Positions 6,835 through 14,161 of a stretch of DNA of 64,000 bases are shown here, in pieces. Below the pieces are notes generated by a model that was not told where the DNA came from, searched no databases, and saw only the letters and a program-made list of their open reading frames with translations. How positions within the stretch are numbered: position 1 is the first letter of the stretch; every line of letters starts with the position of its first letter. Source of the stretch: Acidimicrobiales bacterium. Lineage in GTDB: Bacteria > Actinomycetota > Acidimicrobiia > Acidimicrobiales > Palsa-688. Made by a program: the position numbers and the translations under genes. The stretch covers positions 1-64,000 of the forward strand of contig DATLUM010000011.1 in NCBI GenBank assembly GCA_035533095.1, given 5' to 3'.

Positions 6835-7839
6835 TTAGATGTTCTGGGGCAGCAGCAGCACCACGTTCTCGAAGCAGAACCAGAGCGGGATGAGGCATAC
6901 GGCGACGCCGCCGATGTAGGCACCGACGCGCCACCAGCGGCGGGTGCGGTTGATGAGCAACCGCACCAGGATCCACAGGATCACGACGATCGCTCCGTAC
7001 CCGACCACGGGCGGCCAGGCGTGGCTGTTGCCCTTGCCGAGGTTGTCGGACGCGAGGGTGCTGTGGTGTGGAGCCGCCGGCGCCGCGACGGTGGTCGGTG
7101 GAGTAGGCAGCGGCGCTTCGTTGGCGCTGAGGCGCGCGAAGACGATCAGGCGGGAGCTGGCCGAGAACCTCGGGTTGCACGTGGTGAGGGTGAGCTGGGC
7201 GAATGGCGTGGGATCCAGGACGGAGATGTCGCTCGGGCTGACCACCTTGCTGCCGGTCACCTTGTAGTCGAACCGGTGACCGCTCGTGTCGGTGAGGAAG
7301 ATGTCGTCGCCGGGCGAGAGCTGGTTGAGGTCGAAGAACGGCGCGCCGTAGGTGGTCCGGTGCCCTGCGATCGCCGAGTTGCCCACCTGGCCGGGCATCG
7401 GCGTGTTCAGGTAGTGCCCCGGGCCGCGCCTCAGATCTGCTTCGGCCACACCCTCGACCACGAACTTGTCGACTCCGATCCTGGGGATCACCAGATGGTC
7501 GATCGCGCCGCCGGTGGGAAGGGAGTCCTGCTGCGCGGTGCTGCCGGAGGTCCCGAGCGTGGGGTTGTCGGGGTTGGTGGCCGCATGGTGCTGCGCCAGA
7601 GCGGCCGCGAACGACTTCTTGAGATTTGCCTGGCTGTGGGACTCGGCGATGTTTGTGCCGAACAGCTGGTACGCGACGAAGAGGAGGACGATCACGCCCA
7701 AGGTGATGAGGGCGAGACCGATTTCCCGTACCGTGCGGCGCACCGGACCCATGCGGTGCCTCACCGGTGGTGGGCCTGCCTCGCCGGCGCGGGCCGCCGA
7801 CCATCGGCCGGCGTCTACCTCGCTCGCTGGGGGGCTCAT
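6835..7839 (-). CDS. Sortase (class E-like) with N- and C-terminal membrane segments
   Basis: Transpeptidase that anchors secreted proteins to the cell wall. The 334 residues contain an N-terminal membrane helix (about 40-60), an extracellular sortase barrel and hydrophobic C-terminal helices (about 268-330). The catalytic residues are His160 (AGHRTTYGAPF), Cys221 (LTLTTC) and Arg230 (SSRLIVFARL). A C-terminal transmembrane region is uncommon for small class E sortases but occurs in actinobacteria. The ATG at 7839 has TAGCCT 6 bases upstream, which supports it as a leaderless start. No protein with a clear LPXTG-type sorting signal is encoded in this window. Confidence 0.85.
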   Translation of the reverse strand: MSPPASEVDAGRWSAARAGEAGPPPVRHRMGPVRRTVREIGLALITLGVIVLLFVAYQLFGTNIAESHSQANLKKSFAAALAQHHAATNPDNPTLGTSGSTAQQDSLPTGGAIDHLVIPRIGVDKFVVEGVAEADLRRGPGHYLNTPMPGQVGNSAIAGHRTTYGAPFFDLNQLSPGDDIFLTDTSGHRFDYKVTGSKVVSPSDISVLDPTPFAQLTLTTCNPRFSASSRLIVFARLSANEAPLPTPPTTVAAPAAPHHSTLASDNLGKGNSHAWPPVVGYGAIVVILWILVRLLINRTRRWWRVGAYIGGVAVCLIPLWFCFENVVLLLPQNI

Positions 7840-7845
7840 CGCACC

Positions 7846-7851
7846 AGGCTA
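7846..7851 (-). promoter_or_regulatory. -10 hexamer TAGCCT for leaderless sortase gene
   Basis: Read on the minus strand, TAGCCT ends 6 bases before the sortase ATG (7839). No Shine-Dalgarno is present in that interval. Confidence 0.5.
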
Positions 7852-7907
7852 AACCGGGCGCACGGGAACCACCCGTCACCAGTGGCGTTGCCTGACAGAC
7901 TCACGCG

Positions 7908-8369
7908 ATGCCGATCCTCCTGGTTCGACACGCTGACGCCGGGTCGCGCTCCGCGTGGGAGGGACCCGACAGGGACCGACCCTTGAGCCCCGCCGGCCGC
8001 GCGCAGGCGCGTTCGCTGGCCGCGAACCTCGAGAAACACGCTCTGAAGCGGCTGCTCTCCAGCCCGTACGCGCGTTGCATCCAGACGTTCGAGCCGCTGG
8101 GCGCCGCCGTAGGCCTGCAGGTCGAACCGGTGGCAGCGCTCGGCGAGGGCCGCGCCTACGAGGCGCTCGAACTGGTCAGGCGCCTCGCCGGCAGCAGTGT
8201 TGCGCTGTGCACCCACGGCGACGTCATACCCGAACTGCTTCAAGCGCTCGTCGCTGAGGACGGACTCGATCTCGGCCCCTACCCCCGACAGGCGAAGGCC
8301 TCTGTTTGGATCCTCGAGACCGCCGGCGACCGGTTCATCTCGGCCAGCTATATGGAAGCGCCGCGTTAG
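7908..8369 (+). CDS. Histidine phosphatase family protein (SixA/MutT1 C-domain-like)
   Basis: Small phosphatase of the phosphoglycerate-mutase fold. The 153 residues open with LVRHADAG, the RHG-type motif with the phosphorylated histidine. The second histidine is in LCTHGDVIPEL near residue 104, and the LLSSPYARCIQTFEPL segment is typical of SixA and of the C-terminal half of MutT1. Together with the Nudix gene at 6381 it may rebuild a two-domain MutT1 activity from separate chains; a phosphohistidine phosphatase role is the alternative. The Rrf2 gene starts 9 bases after its stop. Confidence 0.85.
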   Translation: MPILLVRHADAGSRSAWEGPDRDRPLSPAGRAQARSLAANLEKHALKRLLSSPYARCIQTFEPLGAAVGLQVEPVAALGEGRAYEALELVRRLAGSSVALCTHGDVIPELLQALVAEDGLDLGPYPRQAKASVWILETAGDRFISASYMEAPR

Positions 8370-8378
8370 GAGCGGGGA

Positions 8379-8834
8379 GTGCAGGTCACGGCCAAGGCCG
8401 ACTACGCGGTGCGCGCCATGATCGAGATCGCGGCCAGAGACGGTGTGCCCGTCAAGGGTGATGTGGTCGCCGAGTCGCAGCACATCCCGCCGGCCTTCTT
8501 GGAGTCGATCCTGTCGGAGATGCGCCAGGCCGGCCTGCTGCACAGCCGGCGCGGGCCCGAAGGCGGGTACTGGCTCGCCCGGCCGGCCGAGCGCATCACC
8601 GTGGCCGACGTGGTCCGTGCCGCTGACGGTCCGCTCGCTCTCGTCCGCGGTGACCGGCCCGAGACGGTCCGTTACGCGGCGCCGGCCACCCGCCTGGCCG
8701 ACGTGTGGGTGGCGGTCCGCGCCAGCTTGAGGGCGGTGCTCGAGGAGGTCACGCTGGCCGCCATACTCGCCCGCGATCTGCCGCAGGAGGTCGTGGAGAT
8801 GCTGCACGACCCGGGCGCCGACCGCCGGCGTTGA
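8379..8834 (+). CDS. Rrf2-family transcriptional regulator lacking cluster cysteines
   Basis: Winged-helix DNA-binding protein of 151 residues. The N-terminus MQVTAKADYAVRAMIEIA, the recognition region IPPAFLESILSEMRQAGLL and the wing SRRGPEGGYWLARP are the classic Rrf2 pattern. IscR and NsrR use three cysteines near residues 90-105 to hold an iron-sulfur cluster; this protein has no cysteine at all, so it either senses something else or acts constitutively. It starts with GTG, 9 bases after the histidine phosphatase stop, and is probably co-transcribed with it. Confidence 0.88.
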   Translation: MQVTAKADYAVRAMIEIAARDGVPVKGDVVAESQHIPPAFLESILSEMRQAGLLHSRRGPEGGYWLARPAERITVADVVRAADGPLALVRGDRPETVRYAAPATRLADVWVAVRASLRAVLEEVTLAAILARDLPQEVVEMLHDPGADRRR

Positions 8835-8880
8835 GATGTCGCCCGCGCCGGGGCGGTGACGGCCCTGGAGGGGAGGACCG

Positions 8881-9639
8881 TCAGCGCGCCCGGCGGAAGG
8901 CGCGACCCGTACGAGTGGGCCGCTGGGGGAGAATGTCGTCGTAGTGCGGGGACCACGCCTCGATGGCCACCACCGGACGGGTCGGTTGCGCCGGGGCGGC
9001 CGGGGCCTGGGCGGCCCTGCCGGCGGCCCCGTCGGCTGCGGCGCCGGCGTCACGTTCAGCCTCGGCGGGACGGCGCTTGCGCAACGGGATCGTGGGCTGC
9101 TCGGTCGGGGTAGGGGCCAGGCGGGCCAGGTTGTCGCCCAGGTCGCCGGGGGTGATGCGGCCGCTCAGGCTGCTGGCGCCCAGAGAGCCGCCACCGAATC
9201 CGCCGCCGCCGACGCTCGAGCTGAAGCCGCCCGAGACTCCCGAGCCCGGCCGGACGGCTCCGGCCGGGCCGGATCCCGAGGGGGCGGGTTCGGGACTGAA
9301 GGGGAGCTTCGGCCGGTTGGACGGCGCGGGGCGGGGGGCAGCCCTCGGGCCGGCCTGGGGATCGTCGGGAGCGTCAGAGGCGTCCGCGTCGACGACGGGA
9401 TGGGATGCGGACGGACCACGCAAAGGGCGAGGACCGGCAGAAGGGGCCGGAACCGGAGCACCCGGAACGATCGGCAGCGGTGCTCCCGCCGCCGGCGCCC
9501 CTGCTGCGCCGGCTCCCGGAGCGGGGCCGTCAGCCTCTCGAACCAGGTCGGCAAGCGTCGCCTGCAGCGCGTTGCGGTTCAGTCCAGGCCCCCCAGGGCC
9601 TCTGCTCTCGCCCTTCGGCGGGTCCCACTGCTCAGCCAT
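8881..9639 (-). CDS. Proline/alanine/glycine-rich protein of unknown function
   Basis: Protein of 252 residues, mostly low-complexity Pro/Ala/Gly/Ser, with a short ordered N-terminus (NALQATLADLVREADG) and an ordered C-terminus (VVAIEAWSPHYDDILPQRP). The middle has a glycine patch (VGGGGFGGGSLG). No signal peptide or membrane helix is apparent. The minus-strand reading is preferred over the overlapping plus-strand frames because its two ends look like structured protein and it lies 63 bases downstream of the DUF2342 gene in the same direction. It may be a disordered linker or adaptor protein. Function unknown. Confidence 0.55.
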   Translation of the reverse strand: MAEQWDPPKGESRGPGGPGLNRNALQATLADLVREADGPAPGAGAAGAPAAGAPLPIVPGAPVPAPSAGPRPLRGPSASHPVVDADASDAPDDPQAGPRAAPRPAPSNRPKLPFSPEPAPSGSGPAGAVRPGSGVSGGFSSSVGGGGFGGGSLGASSLSGRITPGDLGDNLARLAPTPTEQPTIPLRKRRPAEAERDAGAAADGAAGRAAQAPAAPAQPTRPVVAIEAWSPHYDDILPQRPTRTGRAFRRAR

Positions 9640-9702
9640 GTGGTCTTTATCGGCACCGATCGCGGTCGCTTGAGAAGCGCACCGGCGGGCCTTGAGGGCC
9701 GG

Positions 9703-10935
9703 CTAGGAATCGGGAAGATCGATCCTTGCCAGCCAGAGGCCGGGGGCCGACAACTCCGCCGGGGTGGGCAGCTCGCGCTCGGACAACCAAAGCCGGGACA
9801 GCCCCTCCTCGCCGGCGCGTTCGGTGATGCCCCGCACAAACGACCGCCCCTCCTCGTAACCCGCCTGATCCAGCACCACCCCGAACAGCTTCCCGAGGAT
9901 CCTCGTCCCGCTGCTCTCCTCCAGCCGCCGCCTGCGTAGCGCTTCGGTGATCGGACCGTAGGACCCGATGAGCCGGCGGCCGACCGAGTCCATCACGTGG
10001 TCCACGTACCCAACGACGGCGCCGAGGATGCAGCGCAGCGAGGCGCGCACCCTGCGCTGCTCGTCGCTCTCCATCTCGCCGAGGAGCGTCTCGGGGTCGC
10101 CCAGCAAGTCCTGCATGCCCGACATGTCGGTCGGGTCGAGTCCCCCGAGCTTCTCCTCGAGGAAGGAGGGGTTCGGGTCGAACGCCGCGATGTACGCCCC
10201 GATCAGCCCGTCGAGGCGCGCTCTTACGTGAGGGCGGCCGAGAACCGCGTGGTGTGAGGCCTCGCGAAGGCACACCCACATCCGCGCGTCGTCGGGTTCG
10301 ATGCTCCAGTCCGACGCGAACGAGTCGATGGCGGCCGGTACGACGAGGAGCTCGTCGCTCGCTGGGCGCGGAACCGGGAGGTCGTACTGGCCCATCGACC
10401 GGGTCGCCAGCTGCCCGACCATCGAGCCGGCCTGCAGGCCGAACAGGAACGGCCCGAGCACCTGCGGCAGGTTCGCGAACAGCTTGGCCATGGGGTCCTC
10501 GCCGCCGGCGGGGCCCTCGGTGCCGCCGGCGAGCCCGCCGGTGTCACCGATCTCGCCGGACTGTGCCAGGGCCGAGTTCATCCTGGTGGCGAGCGCCTCC
10601 AGCTGCGGCTTCCACGCCTCGAGCGTGCGAAGCGCCCACTCGCTGGGGGTGACGGCCCGAACCGACAGCAGTCCGCTCGAAGAAACAGCGAGGCCGGTAG
10701 CCTCGGCCACATGCAGTTCGGCGACGCGTATCAGCTCCTCCATGCGCACGCGGGCGACCGGGTCGACGTTGCCCTCGGGCTCGCCTCCCGTTGCGGCCCA
10801 CAATGCCATCTGGCGGGCTATCTCCCAGTTGACCGGCCCCTGAGTGGTGAAAAGACGGGCCAGGTTGCGCATGAGATCACCGAACGGACCGCCCGCGAAC
10901 GGCCCGCCGGGCCCGAAGAATTCCGGATCGCTCAC
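9703..10935 (-). CDS. DUF2342 zinc-metalloprotease-like / F420-associated protein
   Basis: Member of a large actinobacterial family (DUF2342) annotated as zinc-dependent metalloprotease or coenzyme F420 biosynthesis-associated protein. The 410 residues show the family landmarks: VNWEIARQMA near the N-terminus, LQAGSMVGQLATRSMGQYDLPVPR, the LREASHHAVLG segment holding the putative metal histidines, and the terminal block SRLWLSERELPTPAEL. The GTG at 10935 (VSDPEFF) is preferred to the TTG three codons earlier. It is divergent from the epimerase-like gene and probably co-transcribed with the low-complexity gene downstream. The peptidase activity is not proven for the family. Confidence 0.85.
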   Translation of the reverse strand: MSDPEFFGPGGPFAGGPFGDLMRNLARLFTTQGPVNWEIARQMALWAATGGEPEGNVDPVARVRMEELIRVAELHVAEATGLAVSSSGLLSVRAVTPSEWALRTLEAWKPQLEALATRMNSALAQSGEIGDTGGLAGGTEGPAGGEDPMAKLFANLPQVLGPFLFGLQAGSMVGQLATRSMGQYDLPVPRPASDELLVVPAAIDSFASDWSIEPDDARMWVCLREASHHAVLGRPHVRARLDGLIGAYIAAFDPNPSFLEEKLGGLDPTDMSGMQDLLGDPETLLGEMESDEQRRVRASLRCILGAVVGYVDHVMDSVGRRLIGSYGPITEALRRRRLEESSGTRILGKLFGVVLDQAGYEEGRSFVRGITERAGEEGLSRLWLSERELPTPAELSAPGLWLARIDLPDS

Positions 10936-10973
10936 GGTCCGCAACCGACTGCCATTGGGGCATCGTAGGACCC

Positions 10974-12059
10974 ATGAGCAGCGTTGTCGTCACCGGGATA
11001 TCCGGCTCGCTGGGCCAGAGGGTCGCCCGGCTGCTCGTAGAACGCGAGGACGTGGAGCGAGTCGTGGGTGTCGACGTGGTTGCCACGGCGTGGTCACATC
11101 CGAAGCTCGACTTCCGCTTGACGGACCTCGCGGACGCGCCCCCGCCGCGATTCGACGGTTCGGGCGACGGCCTGGCGGAGGCGTTCAAGGCGGCTGACGG
11201 GGTCATACATCTTGCCTGGACGGCCCCCGGCGAGGGCTTCAGTGCGCGTGGGGACCCTTCGGGGGCCAATCGCCGGGCGGTTAGCCGGGTCCTGGCGGCC
11301 ACTGCCGAAGCCGGAGTGGAGAGGCTGGTGTTCGTGTCGAGCGCGACGGTGTACGGCGCCTGGCCGGACAACAAGGTTCCGCTCACCGAAGACACCCCTC
11401 TACGACCGAATCCCGAATTCCCGTTCGCTGTCGGCAAGGCCGAGGCGGAGCGGATGCTCGCCGAGTGGTCGGGGTCACACCGCGACGTTCGCGTGGCGAT
11501 ACTCAGGCCGAGCGCGACAGTCGGTTCGCCTGAGCGCCCTCTCTACCAGGCGCTGGGAATCACCCGTTCACCGAGATCAGGCGACGGCGCGAGGCCGGTG
11601 CAGTACCTGCACGTCGACGACCTCGCATCTGCTGCAGTACTTGCGTGGGAACGCGGCCTTGACGGCGTCTACAACGTCGCTCCCGATCCGGGCGTGCGGG
11701 AGGACGAGGCACGCGCGCTCGCCGGTGGGGTCGCGAAGCTCCCCTTGCCGTCGCGCGTCGCGAACGCGTTCTCCGAGTGGACCTGGAAGATGTGGCGGTC
11801 GGGCGTCCCGCGCGAGGCGAGGGCCTATGCCACCCACCCCTGGGTCATCGCGCCGGACAAGCTGAAGGCGCAAGGGTGGCGGCCGCAGTATTCCAGCGAG
11901 GAAGCGCTCGTCGCGACCGACGCGCGCCCGCACTGGGACGACCTTCCACCCGGCAAGCGGCAGAACTACAACCTGGTCATCGCGCTGATTGCGACCGCCG
12001 GCGTGATAGCAGGAGCAGGCGCCGTGTTCGCCGCCATCAGGCGCCGGCGCCGGCGTTAG
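10974..12059 (+). CDS. Extended SDR / NAD-dependent epimerase-like membrane protein
   Basis: Rossmann-fold protein of 361 residues with the NAD motif TGISGSLG at residues 7-14, SSATVYG at 122-128 and a lysine at 155. The YxxxK catalytic tyrosine is replaced: the sequence reads FAVGK at 151-155, so Tyr has become Phe. The C-terminus carries one hydrophobic helix (about 333-353) and a polybasic end (RRRRRR), so the protein is probably tail-anchored. It may bind a nucleotide-sugar or dinucleotide without normal epimerase chemistry. Its stop overlaps by 4 bases the stop of the convergent degenerate HtrA gene. CATCGT lies 7 bases before the ATG. Confidence 0.8.
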   Translation: MSSVVVTGISGSLGQRVARLLVEREDVERVVGVDVVATAWSHPKLDFRLTDLADAPPPRFDGSGDGLAEAFKAADGVIHLAWTAPGEGFSARGDPSGANRRAVSRVLAATAEAGVERLVFVSSATVYGAWPDNKVPLTEDTPLRPNPEFPFAVGKAEAERMLAEWSGSHRDVRVAILRPSATVGSPERPLYQALGITRSPRSGDGARPVQYLHVDDLASAAVLAWERGLDGVYNVAPDPGVREDEARALAGGVAKLPLPSRVANAFSEWTWKMWRSGVPREARAYATHPWVIAPDKLKAQGWRPQYSSEEALVATDARPHWDDLPPGKRQNYNLVIALIATAGVIAGAGAVFAAIRRRRRR

Positions 12060-13288
12060 CCGCCGGACGGCTGGTTGGAGACGACCACCGTCCCGGTCCG
12101 TTGAGCCCGGTCGTGGATGTAGGAGATCTGCACGACCTTGCCGGGCGGCGTATCTGCAAGCAGCGTCGTAAGCGCTCCGGTCGAGGTGACGGGAGTCCCG
12201 TCGAAGGCGATGATGATGTCGTTGCGGCCGAGTCCGGCATGGCTCGCAGGCCCTCCTGGCCAGATGCCGGCGACCTGAGCTCCGCCGCTGACGCCCAGTT
12301 GTGTAGCGACCGCCGATGAGAGATCGACGGCATCGGTGATCCCCAACCACGGGTGCTGGACGGCGGTGTTGGCCAGCATCTCCTGGGCGATCTTCCTCGC
12401 CAGGTCGATCGGCACCGCGAAGGTCAGTCCCTGATCCGTGGGGTCGGTCGGGTCGAGCGCGACCGTCACGCCGACGACGCGACCGCGGCTGTCGACCAGA
12501 GGACCGCCGGCCGCGGACGCCGGTATCTGAACCGACGTCATCGCGATCATGTTCTCCATCGATTGCCCACTGGAAGTGTCCACCTCGCGGTCCTCGCCGC
12601 TGACCGATCCCGCGAACACTGATCCGCCAGGCCAGGTCCGGGCCCCGACCGCCAGCACCGGGCTGGCGTCCTGCAACTCCGCAACGGTCCCGAAGGTCGG
12701 GAAGATCCCCTGCCCGTCCGGGACGGCAACCAGGGCGAGTCCGCTGAGAGGATCCGACGCCACGAGGCGCCCGCGCACCGTCTCACCCGACGAATACGAG
12801 ACCGAGATCGACCCGCCGCCGGCGACGAGCGAACTGTCGGTGATCACGTAGGAGCCCTCGTATCCGCCGACCATCAACATGCCCGAACCGGTCGCAGGAC
12901 CGCTGGCGCTGCGCACTTCGATCGCTACCACGGAGGGGGCTATCTCGTCGTCGACAGCAGTCCAGTCCACGGCAGGTGCAGCGTTGCCGGTGTCGGCTGC
13001 CAGCGTCAGCGACGGCCCTTGCGATACCGGCTTGATGACCGTGGTCTGCTGCTCGAACGCCCCGCTGAGCATTCCGACCCCCGACGCAGTGAGTGCGCCG
13101 ACCACGCCCGCGACGATGGCGACCGCCCATACCCGCCCCGCTCCCAGGGGTTGCGCGCTGCGCGTGACTGTGGACGCCGAATGCTCGCCGGGCGCGCGCA
13201 GCTCGGATGGGTGCCTCCACAGCCGGTCATCCGGCGGGAGCAACGGCCGTGTGGGACCTTCGTCGTCCAAGCCGTCGTCGGTTTCCAC
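12056..13288 (-). CDS. HtrA-like pseudoprotease with PDZ domain (catalytic triad lost)
   Basis: Homologue of S1C proteases: cytoplasmic N-terminus with LPPDDRLWRHPSEL, one membrane helix (residues about 52-74), trypsin-like fold (about 110-305), PDZ domain (about 315-405). All three catalytic positions are changed when aligned by motif: His in YVLTNxHVV becomes Ser153 (YVITDSSLV), Asp in DLAV becomes Gly183 (SGLALVAV), and Ser in GNSGGPL becomes Ala260 (ASAAGGPL). The fold and the PDZ look intact, so it is likely a scaffold, sensor or regulator outside the cell, perhaps of the active HtrA at 2897. The start GTG 13288 is chosen because the upstream extension would run over the moaE promoter. 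Confidence 0.85.
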   Translation of the reverse strand: METDDGLDDEGPTRPLLPPDDRLWRHPSELRAPGEHSASTVTRSAQPLGAGRVWAVAIVAGVVGALTASGVGMLSGAFEQQTTVIKPVSQGPSLTLAADTGNAAPAVDWTAVDDEIAPSVVAIEVRSASGPATGSGMLMVGGYEGSYVITDSSLVAGGGSISVSYSSGETVRGRLVASDPLSGLALVAVPDGQGIFPTFGTVAELQDASPVLAVGARTWPGGSVFAGSVSGEDREVDTSSGQSMENMIAMTSVQIPASAAGGPLVDSRGRVVGVTVALDPTDPTDQGLTFAVPIDLARKIAQEMLANTAVQHPWLGITDAVDLSSAVATQLGVSGGAQVAGIWPGGPASHAGLGRNDIIIAFDGTPVTSTGALTTLLADTPPGKVVQISYIHDRAQRTGTVVVSNQPSGG

Positions 13289-13363
13289 GGCACCGAGAGT
13301 AGTTACGGGGGGCTCTCGGGGGTCATCGCCCCCGGCTTCCGCAGAGACCGGTAAGTCCCTGCG

Positions 13364-13401
13364 GGAACACGGCGGCGTTCCGCCGCCGTACCATTGGTAC
13401 G
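13364..13401 (+). promoter_or_regulatory. moaE promoter region with two adjacent inverted repeats
   Basis: A 7-bp inverted repeat GGCGGCG (13371-13377) / CGCCGCC (13381-13387) abuts a second one, CGTACC (13387-13392) / GGTACG (13396-13401), which spans the -10-like TACCAT (13389-13394) and the first base of the GTG start. GGAAC (13364-13368) lies 18 bases before CGTA, a spacing also seen in ECF-sigma promoters. Which promoter is used is open. Confidence 0.45.
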
Positions 13402-13868
13402 TGCAGGATGCTCCCGGCAGCGAGGACACCTGGATCGAGCTGACCACGTCCCCCTTGTCGTACGAGCGCGCCTCGTCGTGGGTGACGCTGCCCTCGTGCG
13501 GGGCCGTGGTCGTGTTCGGCGGCACGGTGCGCGATCACGCGGAGGGCCGCCCTGGTGTGACCGAGCTGGAGTACGAGGCCTACCCGCACCAAGTCGAGCG
13601 ACGGCTGGAGGACATCTCGGCTGAGGCACGGCGCCGCTGGCCGTCGCTGGGAAGGGTGGTGCTGCTGCACCGCTTCGGAACGCTGCAGGTCGGGGAGTGC
13701 TCCGTGCTCGTGGCAGTGTCAGCGGCGCACAGGAGCGAGGCGTTCGAAGCGGCGCGCTACTGCATCGACACCCTCAAGAAGACGGTTCCCATCTGGAAGC
13801 GCGAACGCTGGGACGGCGGCGAGGATTGGGGCCTCGACGCGCAGCCGATAGCGGAGGTGCGCACTTGA
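13401..13868 (+). CDS. moaE: Molybdopterin synthase catalytic subunit
   Basis: Large subunit of molybdopterin synthase, which puts the dithiolene sulfurs into precursor Z using MoaD thiocarboxylate. The 155 residues contain GAVVVFGGTVRDH, LEYEAYPHQ, the HRFGTLQVGE segment and the catalytic lysine region LKKTVPIWKRE. The GTG at 13401 is chosen because TACCAT ends 6 bases upstream and the preceding frame is not MoaE-like. No other molybdenum cofactor gene is nearby. It overlaps the next gene by 4 bases (TTGA) and heads an operon ending in mreB, an unusual partner. Confidence 0.92.
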   Translation: MQDAPGSEDTWIELTTSPLSYERASSWVTLPSCGAVVVFGGTVRDHAEGRPGVTELEYEAYPHQVERRLEDISAEARRRWPSLGRVVLLHRFGTLQVGECSVLVAVSAAHRSEAFEAARYCIDTLKKTVPIWKRERWDGGEDWGLDAQPIAEVRT

Positions 13869-14161
13869 TCGCGTCCTCGAGCGTCGTCCTGTCGAACCTG
13901 GCGTACCTCATCGGTGCGGTCGTGTTCGCCGTCCTGGGAGGGCTTGCCGTGTGGTGGAGGCACCGGACTCCCAAGTCCGTGCAGGCGAACATCTCGTCGT
14001 TCAACCGTGGGCTGCGCGCCCTCGCCCCAGACGGTGAAGACGCACGCCCGGTTCCCGAACCGGGTCTCCGAATCGAGCCACAACTCCGCGGGGTCCGCAC
14101 CATCGCGGCGAGCAGCGCCGGTGACGAGGAACCCAAGCGGGCGGGGGCCGACCATGGCTAG
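13865..14161 (+). CDS. Small single-pass membrane protein, between moaE and mreB
   Basis: Protein of 98 residues. A hydrophobic helix near the N-terminus (residues about 9-30, LAYLIGAVVFAVLGGLAVWW) is followed by WRHRTPKSVQANISSFNRGLRAL and a soluble tail of about 55 residues. The start is probably TTG 13865, overlapping the moaE stop in TTGA; no better start exists in frame. Its stop overlaps the mreB ATG by 8 bases, so all three genes should be translationally coupled. Such small proteins next to mreB occur in Acidimicrobiia-type genomes; a role in placing MreB at the membrane is an inference from context only. Confidence 0.6.
   Translation: MIASSSVVLSNLAYLIGAVVFAVLGGLAVWWRHRTPKSVQANISSFNRGLRALAPDGEDARPVPEPGLRIEPQLRGVRTIAASSAGDEEPKRAGADHG

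Noticed and set aside
8944-9939. Plus-strand Gly/Arg-rich frames opposite the low-complexity gene
   Set aside because: Several frames are open here because of G+C content. The minus-strand reading alone has ordered ends and continues an operon.
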